64,000 nucleotides of DNA from UBA1847 sp942492205 (GCA_942492205.1 CALODT010000001.1:558001-622000), one strand, 5' to 3'. Counted from the stretch's first letter, positions 51,967 through 60,922 are shown. Program-made: numbers and translations. The notes: generated by a model not told the origin, from the sequence alone.

Positions 51967-52536
51967 GTGAAAAGAATCTGCGTGTACTGCGGGTCGAATA
52001 CCGGGTCGCGGCCCGTGTACGCTGCTGCGGCACGAGACCTCGCCAGCGTGCTCGTCGGTCATGAAATCGAGCTGGTTTACGGGGGTGCTGACAAGGGCAT
52101 CATGGGCATCATCGCCGATGAAGTGCTCAAGCTCGGCGGCAAGGTCCACGGCGTCATCCCACAAATGCTGTGCGACAAGGAAATCGCACACCAGGGCCTG
52201 ACCGAACTGCACGTGGTGTCGTCCATGCATGCGAGAAAATCGATGATGGCGGCGCTATCCGATGGCTTTATTGCCATGCCCGGTGGTTTCGGTACGCTTG
52301 AGGAAATCATCGAGATAATCACCTGGGGCCAGCTGCGCTTTCATGACAAACCCTGCGGCTTGTTGAACGTCGCTGGCTACTTTGACCATCTGCTGAGTTA
52401 TCTCGACCATGCGAGCGCCGAGGGTTTCCTGCGCGGGGAGAACCGGCAGATGCTGCTGTCGCATGGCAGCGCCGCCAGGCTGGTTCAGCAGTTCGAGCGC
52501 TACACGGCACCGCACGTCGACAAGTGGACGGGCTAG
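51967..52536 (+). CDS. LOG-family nucleoside 5'-monophosphate phosphoribohydrolase
   Basis: A 189-residue protein of the LOG/TIGR00730 (YvdD-like) family, which hydrolyses nucleoside or cytokinin 5'-monophosphates to base plus ribose 5-phosphate. The catalytic motif PGGFGTLEE is at 105-113 with MHARK (R90) before it. Start is GTG. Sits between a phosphoribosyltransferase (the reverse direction of that reaction) and an APH-fold kinase that overlaps its stop. Confidence 0.9.
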   Translation: MKRICVYCGSNTGSRPVYAAAARDLASVLVGHEIELVYGGADKGIMGIIADEVLKLGGKVHGVIPQMLCDKEIAHQGLTELHVVSSMHARKSMMAALSDGFIAMPGGFGTLEEIIEIITWGQLRFHDKPCGLLNVAGYFDHLLSYLDHASAEGFLRGENRQMLLSHGSAARLVQQFERYTAPHVDKWTG

Positions 52537-53573
52537 CGGCTGCGGCCGTTGCGGCCGTGCCACCGGCCGTCTCGCTGCCACGTGCGCAGCGCGCCGTTCA
52601 TGAGCAATTCGGTCTTGTCGGTACCTATCGCCCGCTCATCAGCGAGCGCGACCAGAATTTTCGGCTGACGACGGCCAGCGGTGCTGACTATGTCGTCAAG
52701 GTAACGAGTTCGGCGGAGCCACCGCTGGTGAGCGACTTTCAGATTGCCGGACTGCTGCACCTGGAGCAATCGGAGACGGCGGTTCCCAGGGTTATCAGGA
52801 CGCTCAAGGGCAACGTCTCCGGACACCTGGAGTCTGGCCAGCAAGACTATCGCCTCAGGGTCGTGAGCTACGTGCCGGGCGCAGAGCTCGCGTCGCTCGC
52901 GGTTACTTCGCACCTCGCTTTCGACTTCGGTGCGCGACTCGCGCACCTGGATGCGCAGCTTGGCGATTTTGCACACCCGGGCGACAGGCCCACATTGTTG
53001 TGGGACCTGCAACGTGCGCTGGAATTGCGCGAACTTCTGGATCACATCGACGACACAGAGGTACGCAGACCTGTCGAGCAGGCATTGCACGACTACGAGG
53101 AATTCGTGGCGCCTCACGTTGCACAGCTGCGTACCCAGGTTATCCATGGCGATGCGAATCCGGGCAATGTCATCGTGGATCCGGTCGACCTGAAAATCTC
53201 GGGCTTTATTGATTTTGGCGATATGGTTCGGGCGCCGCTGATTTTCGACGTGGCGATAGCCGCAGCCTACTTGCGCGGTTCCGATGCAAGGGCCCTTGAG
53301 TTAGTCGCTCCGTTCATTGACGGCTACAACCACGTAGTGCCACTGCAGGCACTCGAGCAAACGCTGCTGTTCGATCTCATCCGCGCACGCCTCGCGACCA
53401 CGGTCACGCTGCTTTACTGGCGCCTGGGCGCGCGCCCTGGCGACGATCCCTACCGCGAGAAGACACTGAAGGAGGAGGCTGACGCTGTCCGCTTCCTCGG
53501 CGCGCTCGATTCACTGGGTCGCGCGGGCTTCCGGGAGCGCATCGCAGCCAGGGTGGGGCGCCGCACAGTGTAA
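52524..53573 (+). CDS. APH-fold phosphotransferase
   Basis: A 349-residue kinase of the aminoglycoside phosphotransferase/choline kinase fold. The catalytic loop VIHGDANPGNVIVDP and metal-binding FIDFGDM are intact. The overall pattern resembles hydroxylysine-kinase-type proteins (AGPHD1). GTG start overlaps the LOG stop, so it is coupled to it. Substrate unknown; a small molecule is likely. Confidence 0.85.
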   Translation: MDGLAAAAVAAVPPAVSLPRAQRAVHEQFGLVGTYRPLISERDQNFRLTTASGADYVVKVTSSAEPPLVSDFQIAGLLHLEQSETAVPRVIRTLKGNVSGHLESGQQDYRLRVVSYVPGAELASLAVTSHLAFDFGARLAHLDAQLGDFAHPGDRPTLLWDLQRALELRELLDHIDDTEVRRPVEQALHDYEEFVAPHVAQLRTQVIHGDANPGNVIVDPVDLKISGFIDFGDMVRAPLIFDVAIAAAYLRGSDARALELVAPFIDGYNHVVPLQALEQTLLFDLIRARLATTVTLLYWRLGARPGDDPYREKTLKEEADAVRFLGALDSLGRAGFRERIAARVGRRTV

Positions 53574-53600
53574 TTTGACAATAATCCCGTGCCCGCCATT

Positions 53601-53614
53601 TTTTCCCGGGAAAA
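53601..53614. promoter_or_regulatory. Perfect 14 bp palindrome upstream of the diguanylate cyclase gene
   Basis: TTTTCCCGGGAAAA, 87 bp before the ATG at 53702. A TTGACA lies just upstream at 53575, but a suitable -10 is not seen. Could be a regulator site. Confidence 0.35.
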
Positions 53615-53701
53615 TGCTCATGTTTGTGGAGCAGTTCCTACGCTCCGGAGCCCGTCCAACCTAGCATTAGGCCCCAGTTTTGTGCTGTTGAGCCCTGGCC
53701 A

Positions 53702-55654
53702 ATGAACCTGGACGTCGCACTGTCCGTATTGCTTGTCTTTAGCGCCGCCTGCTACCTCATGATGGGGTCCAGGCTCGCGGCGTCGAAGCGCGAGATCGGC
53801 AGCATGCCGATCGGCGTACTGTTCGTCGTTATCAGCATCTGGGTCGGCGGCGGCGGTATCGAGTTGCTGGCGGATGACTTTGTTGTGTTCTCAATCGGTC
53901 GGACGGCCCATTTCATCGGCACAGCGCTGGTACCGATCGTCGCCTTTGTCGGCTTTCGCGAATACACCGGTTCCCCCACGCACGGTCGGACGCTGCTGCT
54001 GCTGAGCGGGATCCCGCTGGTCTCGGTCGTGCTCGCAGCGACGAATGTTGATCATGAGCTGATGTGGTTTGCGCCATTGACGAACGAGGCCGGCCAGTTC
54101 CTGACCCGCCCGGAACGTTGGGGGCCCTGGTTTCTTTACGTGCATCTCCCTTATAGCTATGCCGTTTTCGCGGCGGCCTTGCTGACGCTGTTGTCGCACA
54201 GCAGAGCTGTCGCCCCGGCGCACCGTCGCGGGCTGTTGCTCATGAGCGCCGCATGTCTCGTGCCGCTTGGGGCGACCCTTGCCTACGACCTCGGCTACGG
54301 ACCGAATACGATTTCCTACGTGCCAATCGTTTTTTCGGCAATGCTGCCGGTGTATGCGTGGCTGATTATCGGCGAGCGAATCGTCGAGTTCACGCCGCTC
54401 GCCTACGAGGCCGTATTCCAGAACATGCAGGACCCCGTGGTTGTGGTCGACGATCAGTGCCGGGTCATCGGTCTGAATCGCGGTGCCGAGACAATGCTGA
54501 GCACGGCTGAGTCTGCGGCGTTGCGGCAGCCGCTGGAACAGCTGTTCGGCGATGACTCGCCGGAGGTATTCGAGGTACTGCAGTCCGGGGTGCCGCAGAA
54601 GATGATGACCGCAACCGGACGGTTCCTGCACATCCAGGCGTCCCGCATCGACACCAGTCGTTCCTCGGCACGCGGCGGCCAGGTACTGATGTTTCGTGAT
54701 GTCAGCGATGTCGAAAAGGCCCAGAGCGAAGTTCGAAAGAGCGAGAAGTTATTGCGAACCATCATCGATCACTCGAGTAACGGCATCATACGATTTCACT
54801 GGGAGGACCTGGAGTCGGGTGGCAGGGCATTGAAGAGCATTTTTGCGAACGCGGCCGCCGGCAAATTCCTCGGGATCGCGCCAGAGCAGCTGGTTGAGCG
54901 GGCGGCGCCTGAGCTTATCCGTATCGCCACCAGTGGCATGGACAATGCGTCTGCCGATGATATCGTCGAGCGCTTCGAATCTGCGGTAGAACGAGGCGGC
55001 AGCCTCGACATCGAGGTGAAGTTAAGCCGGCAGGGCGTTACAAGCTGGTTGCGCATGGTTTGCGAACCGATGGGCGAGGACTATGCCGCGACCTTCGTTG
55101 ACGTTACCGACAGCAAGGCGAAAGAGCGCAAGATGGAGTCAATCGCCACGTCAGATCCGCTGACTAACGTCCTGAATCGACGTGGCTTCGAACAACAGGC
55201 AGCCGAGCGGCTGCGCGCGAGTGACGACAATGCGACGGGCGCGTTGCTGTTCATCGATCTGAACGACTTCAAGAAAATTAACGATCAGTTCGGCCACGAG
55301 GTCGGCGATCAGCTGCTCAGGATCGCGGCTGAGCGGCTGCAGAAGGGGCTGCGGTCCTGCGACATCATCGGGCGACCGGGCGGAGACGAATTCGTCGCGC
55401 TGGTGCCGGATGTAGATGCTGACGTAGCAGACCACCTGGCTCTGCGACTGACAAAAGCGCTGGAAGAGCCCTACATTGTGGGCGAACAGCCGTTGCGCTG
55501 TGCCGCCAGCATCGGTCTCGCGCTGTACCCGACGAATGCGAGTACGCTGACGGGCTTGCTGCGCGAGGCTGACCAGGCCATGTATCGCGCCAAAGCACGC
55601 TGCCGTGGCGTGACCGACATTCGCGGTAACGAACTGCTCGAAAAGGCAATGTAA
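53702..55654 (+). CDS. 7TM-PAS diguanylate cyclase
   Basis: Membrane-bound c-di-GMP synthase of 650 residues. N-terminal histidine-kinase-type 7TM domain (about 1-225; WVGGGGIELLADDFVVF, TNVDHELMWFAPL), then two PAS-like regions (about 235-340 and 355-480), then GGDEF (about 490-650). The catalytic GGDEF is intact at 560-564 and an RSCD inhibitory site at 551-554 has the right spacing of five residues, so product inhibition is expected. Start ATG 53702. Confidence 0.93.
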   Translation: MNLDVALSVLLVFSAACYLMMGSRLAASKREIGSMPIGVLFVVISIWVGGGGIELLADDFVVFSIGRTAHFIGTALVPIVAFVGFREYTGSPTHGRTLLLLSGIPLVSVVLAATNVDHELMWFAPLTNEAGQFLTRPERWGPWFLYVHLPYSYAVFAAALLTLLSHSRAVAPAHRRGLLLMSAACLVPLGATLAYDLGYGPNTISYVPIVFSAMLPVYAWLIIGERIVEFTPLAYEAVFQNMQDPVVVVDDQCRVIGLNRGAETMLSTAESAALRQPLEQLFGDDSPEVFEVLQSGVPQKMMTATGRFLHIQASRIDTSRSSARGGQVLMFRDVSDVEKAQSEVRKSEKLLRTIIDHSSNGIIRFHWEDLESGGRALKSIFANAAAGKFLGIAPEQLVERAAPELIRIATSGMDNASADDIVERFESAVERGGSLDIEVKLSRQGVTSWLRMVCEPMGEDYAATFVDVTDSKAKERKMESIATSDPLTNVLNRRGFEQQAAERLRASDDNATGALLFIDLNDFKKINDQFGHEVGDQLLRIAAERLQKGLRSCDIIGRPGGDEFVALVPDVDADVADHLALRLTKALEEPYIVGEQPLRCAASIGLALYPTNASTLTGLLREADQAMYRAKARCRGVTDIRGNELLEKAM

Positions 55655-55665
55655 CCGGGGTGCGG

Positions 55666-56037
55666 CTAGTCTGACTGCCGCGCCAGGCACGCCGCGGTGG
55701 GCCGGAGCTCTGGATCACTGCCTGCGGCGTGTCTGTTTACCGGGTATTTCTCGCCAGTCGGCAAGATAACAAAGTCCTTGCCATGCTCGATGGTCTCCAG
55801 CTGCTGCGTTAGCCTGTGTTCTGTCTTGCGTTTGTCCTTTTCGAGGACTATGCACCGGCTCGTTTCGGGGTTCCGGAAGTGTATCGCGCCAGGGTCGTCG
55901 CGGTCCTTATCGTCGTTGACGTCGGTAAAGAGCTCAAGTGCCATATCGGCGGAAAGCGCCGCGACATCGTAGAACGAGCATCCCGTGACGAGTGCGGGAA
56001 ACAGGGCGGTAAATAGCAGACGATATTTCATACGCAT
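55666..56037 (-). CDS. Small lipoprotein of unknown function
   Basis: A 123-residue lipoprotein with lipobox VTGC (C20). The mature part is charged (NDDKDRDDPG), with conserved-looking CIVLEKDKRKTEHRLTQQLETIEHGKD. No family recognised. Two possible ATGs (56037 and 56031) differ by two codons. It converges on the diguanylate cyclase gene with an 11 bp gap, and its start is 163 bp from the divergent peroxiredoxin gene. Confidence 0.65.
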   Translation of the reverse strand: MRMKYRLLFTALFPALVTGCSFYDVAALSADMALELFTDVNDDKDRDDPGAIHFRNPETSRCIVLEKDKRKTEHRLTQQLETIEHGKDFVILPTGEKYPVNRHAAGSDPELRPTAACLARQSD

Positions 56038-56063
56038 TCACGCTCGGCGTTCTGAACGGTCAG

Positions 56064-56086
56064 GCTGCCGCACGATTTTCGGCAGC
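56064..56086. promoter_or_regulatory. Inverted repeat in the lipoprotein/peroxiredoxin intergenic region
   Basis: GCTGCCG and CGGCAGC arms with a 9-base spacer. Lies in the 163 bp divergent gap. It could be a regulator site or a stem-loop in the leader; not further resolved. Confidence 0.3.
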
Positions 56087-56200
56087 GCAAGGCAATAATA
56101 GCTACTCTGGCCGCCGGATTGACGGCGCGTTTAAGACTGTGGCCAGTAATAATATGGCTCGCGACGCGGTCCGTTACGAAAACCAAATGGAGTTACGCCG

Positions 56201-56887
56201 ATGAACCGCTTGTCCCTTCGCACGCTAATACTAGCCACGCTGGCCGCCGCACTGGTTGCCAGCCTCGGCATCAGTATGTCCCTGCGCTATGGTCACGCGG
56301 ACGTTCCCGTGGCGCCAACGGCTGCTGAGATTCAGCCACTTCGAACGGGTGACAGCGCGCCGCGCTTCGCGGTCCGTACGATGGATAACGAACGATTCGA
56401 CTTCGATCCTCGCGATCTCGATCGGCCGGTTATCCTGATTACGTTCCGTGGCGGCTGGTGTCCGTTCTGCAACATGCACCTGTCTGAACTGCGTAACGCG
56501 ATACCGGCTATCACCGAAATGGGCGTAGACGTGTTGTTCCTCAGCGGAGACCGCCCGGAATTGCTGCTCAGGAGCCTCAGCCGCGAGACGCAGGACGCCA
56601 TTGGCGGGCTCGGTTACAGGATCCTGTCGGATGCCAATGCACAGGCCGCCATCGCCCTGGGAATCGCCTTCAAAGCCTCGGACCAAACTATCCAGCGACG
56701 CCTGGCCCGCGGCGATGATATCGAACGCTCGTCGATGGAGCGTCACGGTGTTCTGCCGGTGCCGGCGGTCTTCGTGATAAATCGGGACGGCATTATCGAG
56801 TACTCGTACGCGAATCCGGACTACAAGGTGCGTTTGTCGGCCGACGAACTGATCGCGGCTGCGGACAGCGTTCGCCAGACGCAATAG
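56201..56887 (+). CDS. Peroxiredoxin/AhpC-TSA-like protein with N-terminal membrane anchor
   Basis: A 228-residue thioredoxin-fold protein. An N-terminal membrane segment (about 8-27) suggests a periplasmic anchor. The redox motif RGGWCPFC has C87 and C90, and FLSGDRPELL and PAVFVINRDGIIEY follow as in the AhpC-TSA fold. The WCPFC motif and PVPAVF cis-Pro support a thiol-dependent peroxidase or disulfide role. Confidence 0.88.
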   Translation: MNRLSLRTLILATLAAALVASLGISMSLRYGHADVPVAPTAAEIQPLRTGDSAPRFAVRTMDNERFDFDPRDLDRPVILITFRGGWCPFCNMHLSELRNAIPAITEMGVDVLFLSGDRPELLLRSLSRETQDAIGGLGYRILSDANAQAAIALGIAFKASDQTIQRRLARGDDIERSSMERHGVLPVPAVFVINRDGIIEYSYANPDYKVRLSADELIAAADSVRQTQ

Positions 56888-56958
56888 GTTCAGCCTGCTG
56901 CAGAGCAGCGCTCGCTAATGGTAGGCTTCGTGCTCACGGCAAGGGCACGGAGAAACCC

Positions 56959-57237
56959 ATGGTTACAGCGATCGTCTTAATTAAAGCGGAGACCAACCGC
57001 ATCCCTGACCTGGCGGAGAAAATCGCGGAAATGCAGGGCGTTTCCGAGGTTTTTTCAGTAGCCGGGCGTTTCGACCTGGTCGCCATCGTGCGCGTCACGA
57101 AAAACGAGGATCTTGCCGACGTGATCAGTGACAAGATGCGGCTGCAGGACGGCATCGTCGAAACCGAGACAATGATTGCGTTCCGTGCGTACTCCCGGCA
57201 GGAGCTGGAGGCTGGATTCGAGCTGGGACTGGACTAA
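56959..57237 (+). CDS. Stand-alone Lrp/AsnC ligand-binding (RAM) domain protein
   Basis: A 92-residue protein consisting only of the alpha-beta-beta ligand domain of Lrp/AsnC regulators (MVTAIVLIKAETNRIPD and VAGRFDLVAIVRVTKNED), with no helix-turn-helix. Such proteins sense amino acids or nucleobases as oligomers. It lies 13 bases before the carrier at 57251. Confidence 0.88.
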   Translation: MVTAIVLIKAETNRIPDLAEKIAEMQGVSEVFSVAGRFDLVAIVRVTKNEDLADVISDKMRLQDGIVETETMIAFRAYSRQELEAGFELGLD

Positions 57238-57250
57238 TGGGCCTGGCCGA

Positions 57251-58558
57251 ATGAAGGAGATGCGTGGCGACGGCGCTGTGCGGCGCATCATCAGGTCTGC
57301 TACCAAGATAGAGCCGCATGAACTCACGGCTACGGTGCTGTCGTTCCTGTTCGTGTTCGTGCTGATGACCGCCTATTTCATCCTGCGACCGGTCCGCGAC
57401 GCGCTGTCGTCAGACTGGACCGATCAGCAGTTAAGCTGGCTGTGGACGTCGACGTTCGTGTTCAGCCTGATTGCCGTCAGCGTTTATGGCGCCGTCATAT
57501 CACGCGTGCGCTTTCGCATAATCGTGCCGAGCGTATACACGTTTTTTGCGGTGACATTCGTCGGTTTCTATGTGGCGGGGTCCACGCTGGGTGACAACGA
57601 TCTTGTAAATCGGGCCTATTACGTGTGGTTAAGCGTCTTCAGCCTGTACCACCTGTCGGTGTTCTGGACATTCATGTCCGGCATCTACAACAGGGAGCAG
57701 GCCAAGCGGCTGTTCAGCATCATCGCGATGGGCGCCAGCGCCGGCGCGATCGTGGGTCCGACTATTCCGACATTTTTTGCGGACAACATCGGCACGCTGA
57801 ATTTGTTGCTGATTGCGGCGCTACTGCTGATGGTGCCGATACCACTCATCTGGAAGCTCGAGCAGCTGCGTGGTGATCAGCTCGGCAATGCAGATTCATC
57901 CGCGGACCTGTCAGGTGATCAGAAGCTGGCGAGCAATCCGTTTTCCGGGTTTACCAATTTCGTCAGCAATCCGTACCTGCTGGCGATCGGGCTCTTTATC
58001 CTGCTGTACGTCGTAATGAACACCTTCATCTACTTCGAGCTGCGCAAAATGATGGGTGACTTCGACCGCGAAGTCCGAACCCAGATCTGGGGTGGCATCG
58101 ACCTTGCCGTAAACTCGCTGGCGCTACTGACGGCCTTGTTTGCAACCGGTCGGCTGGCCACGCGCGTCGGCATGCCGGCAACTCTGGCATTGATTCCAGT
58201 GATGATGGTCGGCGGCTGGCTGGTCGTCGCGCTGAGTCCGGCGCTGGGCGTGCTGATCGGGCTGCAGATAACACGGCGGGCCGGAAACTACGCAATCACC
58301 CGGCCGGGCCGCGAGATGCTGTTCACTGCTGTCGACGCCGACACGCGGTTCAAGGCGAAACCTGTGATCGATATCGTGGTCTACAGGGGCGGCGACGTAT
58401 TGACGGCCTGGGCCTACACCGCGCTGACCGCGACGCTCGGTCTCGGGCTGGCCGGGGTCGCTGCGATCGCGGCGGCTATCGCAGCGGTCTGGGCCGCCGC
58501 CGGTATTTTTCTCGGCCGCGCCTACGATCGCAGTGATGAATCGACAACCGATGATTAA
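57251..58558 (+). CDS. ATP/ADP-translocase-like (TLC/MFS) carrier
   Basis: A 435-residue membrane protein of about 12 segments. FILRPVRDALSSDW and YFELRKMMGDFDREVRTQ resemble the NTP/NDP-exchange (TLC, AAA-family) carriers of bacteria and related MFS proteins. The ATG at 57251 is chosen over a longer frame inside the Lrp-domain gene. It may move nucleotides or another solute; substrate unknown. It precedes cytochrome b561 by 20 bases. Confidence 0.72.
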   Translation: MKEMRGDGAVRRIIRSATKIEPHELTATVLSFLFVFVLMTAYFILRPVRDALSSDWTDQQLSWLWTSTFVFSLIAVSVYGAVISRVRFRIIVPSVYTFFAVTFVGFYVAGSTLGDNDLVNRAYYVWLSVFSLYHLSVFWTFMSGIYNREQAKRLFSIIAMGASAGAIVGPTIPTFFADNIGTLNLLLIAALLLMVPIPLIWKLEQLRGDQLGNADSSADLSGDQKLASNPFSGFTNFVSNPYLLAIGLFILLYVVMNTFIYFELRKMMGDFDREVRTQIWGGIDLAVNSLALLTALFATGRLATRVGMPATLALIPVMMVGGWLVVALSPALGVLIGLQITRRAGNYAITRPGREMLFTAVDADTRFKAKPVIDIVVYRGGDVLTAWAYTALTATLGLGLAGVAAIAAAIAAVWAAAGIFLGRAYDRSDESTTDD

Positions 58559-58578
58559 CAGAAAGAGGCAATAACGCC

Positions 58579-59136
58579 GTGGCAATCAGGAATACCACAC
58601 TCGAGTATGGAACCCTCGCGAAAGCGCTGCATTGGCTGGTCGCAATCGCGTTGATCATGCTGGTCTATCTCGGACTCGCCCAGGCAGATCTGCCGCGGGG
58701 TCCCGAAAGAGACGAGATTCGCTTTATACATGGCTCGATCGCAATGGCCGTGTTTTTCCTCATGTCGATTCGAATTAGCTGGCGTCTGATGAACGACGTG
58801 CCGGCGCATCCAGATGGTATGCAGGCGTGGCAGCGTGTGTCTGCGTCGATCGTGCACTGGGGGCTTTATGCCGCCGTGTTCGTTCAGCTGGTGTCGGGTA
58901 GCATGACCGTTGCGACCGGGGGCAAGGCATTGCCGTTCTTCGGGCTGTTCTCGGTGCCGCTGCCGGTTGCGCAAAGTCGTGACAATCACGAACTCTGGGA
59001 AGAGGTACATGAGTTCGCGTGGAGAATTGTCGCGGTACTGGTGGTCATCCATGTACTGGGCGCCCTGTTCAACCACTTCGTCGCAAAGAACGATGTTCTG
59101 CGTCGCATGACCGTGGGCATCAAGCAGACGCGATGA
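58579..59136 (+). CDS. Cytochrome b561-family membrane protein
   Basis: A 185-residue, four-helix diheme cytochrome b561 (prokaryotic type). Heme-ligand His are seen in ALHWLVAIAL, FIHGSIAMAVFF, IVHWGLYAAVF and HEFAWRIVAVLVVIHVLGAL. Probably transfers electrons in the inner membrane, from ubiquinol to superoxide or other acceptors. The start is GTG; it overlaps the thiolase start (ATGA). Confidence 0.9.
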   Translation: MAIRNTTLEYGTLAKALHWLVAIALIMLVYLGLAQADLPRGPERDEIRFIHGSIAMAVFFLMSIRISWRLMNDVPAHPDGMQAWQRVSASIVHWGLYAAVFVQLVSGSMTVATGGKALPFFGLFSVPLPVAQSRDNHELWEEVHEFAWRIVAVLVVIHVLGALFNHFVAKNDVLRRMTVGIKQTR

Positions 59137-60338
59137 GTGAGGCTTTCATTTGCGATGCGGTTCGTACGCCGATTGGTCGATACGGCGGCGCGCTTTCAAG
59201 CGTCCGGGCGGACGATCTCGCGGCACTGCCGCTGACTTCGCTGCTCGAGCGCAATCCGACTATGAGTCCCGTGGCCGTCGAGGATGTGGCTTATGGCTGT
59301 GCCAACCAGGCCGGCGAGGACAATCGCAACGTGGCACGGATGGCGACGCTGCTGGCCGGCTTTCCGGTGACGGTACCGGCTGTGACCGTGAATCGGCTTT
59401 GTGGCTCCGGAATGAACGCCATTGGCAATATCGCCGATGGTATTCGCAACGGCGCTATCGAGCTGGGTATCGCCGGCGGCGTCGAGTCGATGTCTCGAGC
59501 GCCGCTGGTATTGCCGAAGCAACCGGTAGCGTTCGGCAGGAACACGGAGCTTTACGACACCACTCTGGGCTGGCGTTTCGTCAACAAGGCGTTCGAAGCC
59601 CGGTACGGAATCGATTCGATGGCCGAAACAGCCGAGAACGTCGCCGGCGGGTTCCTTATCTCTCGTGACGACCAGGATAGTTTCGCTCTTCGTAGCCAGC
59701 AGCGGGCCGAGGCTGCCAGCAAAGCCGGTACGTTCGATGAGGAGATCATTCCGGTAACAGTGCCGCAGAAGCGCGCGGATGCAATCATCGTCGACCAGGA
59801 CGAACATCCGCGGCATGGCTCGACGATTGAGGCGCTTGCCCGGTTGAAGCCGATCGTTCGAGAGGGGGGTACCGTGACCGCGGGCAACGCGTCGGGAATA
59901 AACGATGGCGCGTGCGCCATGCTGATTGCTACCGAGGCCGCGGCGAAGGCGCAACGGCTTACGCCATTGGCGCGAGTGGTCGGTTGGGCGGTGGCTGGCG
60001 TCGAGCCGCGAATCATGGGTATCGGTCCGGCGCCGGCATCACAAAAGGTGCTCGAGCAATGCGATATGACGATAGAGCAGATGGATATTATCGAACTCAA
60101 TGAGGCCTTCGCAGCACAGGCACTGGCGAGTTTGCGCCAGCTTGGCGTCGCAGACGATGCTGCGCACGTCAACCCGAACGGTGGTGCCATTGCACTGGGC
60201 CACCCGCTCGGCATGTCCGGCGCAAGGCTGGTGATGACGGCCGCCTACGAACTACGCCGTCGAGGCGGGCGCTTCGCGCTGTGCACGATGTGCATTGGCG
60301 TCGGCCAGGGGATTGCCATGATCATCGAGCGAGCCTGA
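59133..60338 (+). CDS. Acetyl-CoA acyltransferase (beta-ketoadipyl-CoA thiolase-like)
   Basis: Thiolase II of 401 residues. Nucleophilic Cys in NRLCGSGMNAI (near 90), the GHPLG His in NPNGGAIALGHPLGMSGAR and the second Cys in CTMCIGVGQG are all present. Length and N-terminus (AFICDAVRTPIGRYGGALS) are like PcaF and PaaJ. No other gene of aromatic degradation is nearby, so the substrate is open. Overlaps the nitroreductase start (TGATG). Confidence 0.93.
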   Translation: MSEAFICDAVRTPIGRYGGALSSVRADDLAALPLTSLLERNPTMSPVAVEDVAYGCANQAGEDNRNVARMATLLAGFPVTVPAVTVNRLCGSGMNAIGNIADGIRNGAIELGIAGGVESMSRAPLVLPKQPVAFGRNTELYDTTLGWRFVNKAFEARYGIDSMAETAENVAGGFLISRDDQDSFALRSQQRAEAASKAGTFDEEIIPVTVPQKRADAIIVDQDEHPRHGSTIEALARLKPIVREGGTVTAGNASGINDGACAMLIATEAAAKAQRLTPLARVVGWAVAGVEPRIMGIGPAPASQKVLEQCDMTIEQMDIIELNEAFAAQALASLRQLGVADDAAHVNPNGGAIALGHPLGMSGARLVMTAAYELRRRGGRFALCTMCIGVGQGIAMIIERA

Positions 60339-60922
60339 TGAAGAAGAAGGCGCCCAGTTACGAGACCCAGGATCTCAGGGAATTTGCCGAGGTCCTGCGA
60401 GGCCGACGCACGGTCAGTCTTTTCCTGCACACGCCGGTACCGGAGGAGCTGGTGCGCGAGGCGATCGAGGTAGCGACCTGGGCGCCGAACCACCATGTGA
60501 CGGAGCCCTGGCGCTTCATTTTGCCAGGCCAGCATACGGTCACGAAGATCCTCAATCTTTGCCAGCAGATGGTGACGCGAAAAAAGGGCCCGGAGCTCGC
60601 CCGGCACAAGCGAGACAGCTGGGCCGAAAAACCCGGCTGGCTGGTCGTTACCTGCCAGCGCAGTGACGACGAGCTACGAGAGCGGGAAGACTACGCGGCG
60701 TGCAGCGCCGCCGTGCAGAACTTCATGTTGTATCTCTGGAAAGCCGGGGTGGGTTCCAAGTGGACGTCGGGTGACATCACGCGTGAGTCCAGGTTTCTTG
60801 ACATCATCGGTGTTGATGAATCAGAGGCATTCGTCGTTGGGCTGATCTGGTTTGGCTACCCGAAACTGACGCCCGCGCAGTCGCGCAAGGCGCTGCCCGA
60901 GGTTCTTTCAGAACTGCCCTGA
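60338..60922 (+). CDS. Nitroreductase family protein
   Basis: A 194-residue flavin-dependent oxidoreductase of the nitroreductase fold: RGRRTVSLFLHTPVP near the start, ATWAPNHHVTEPWRF (FMN phosphate contact), and GLIWFGYPKLTP at the end. The ATG overlaps the thiolase stop. Substrate unknown; FMN dependence inferred from the fold. Confidence 0.9.
   Translation: MKKKAPSYETQDLREFAEVLRGRRTVSLFLHTPVPEELVREAIEVATWAPNHHVTEPWRFILPGQHTVTKILNLCQQMVTRKKGPELARHKRDSWAEKPGWLVVTCQRSDDELREREDYAACSAAVQNFMLYLWKAGVGSKWTSGDITRESRFLDIIGVDESEAFVVGLIWFGYPKLTPAQSRKALPEVLSELP

Noticed and set aside
53575..53603. TTGACA before the diguanylate cyclase as a sigma-70 promoter
   Set aside because: The -10 region at 16-18 bp spacing reads CATTTT or ATTTTT and does not resemble TATAAT.
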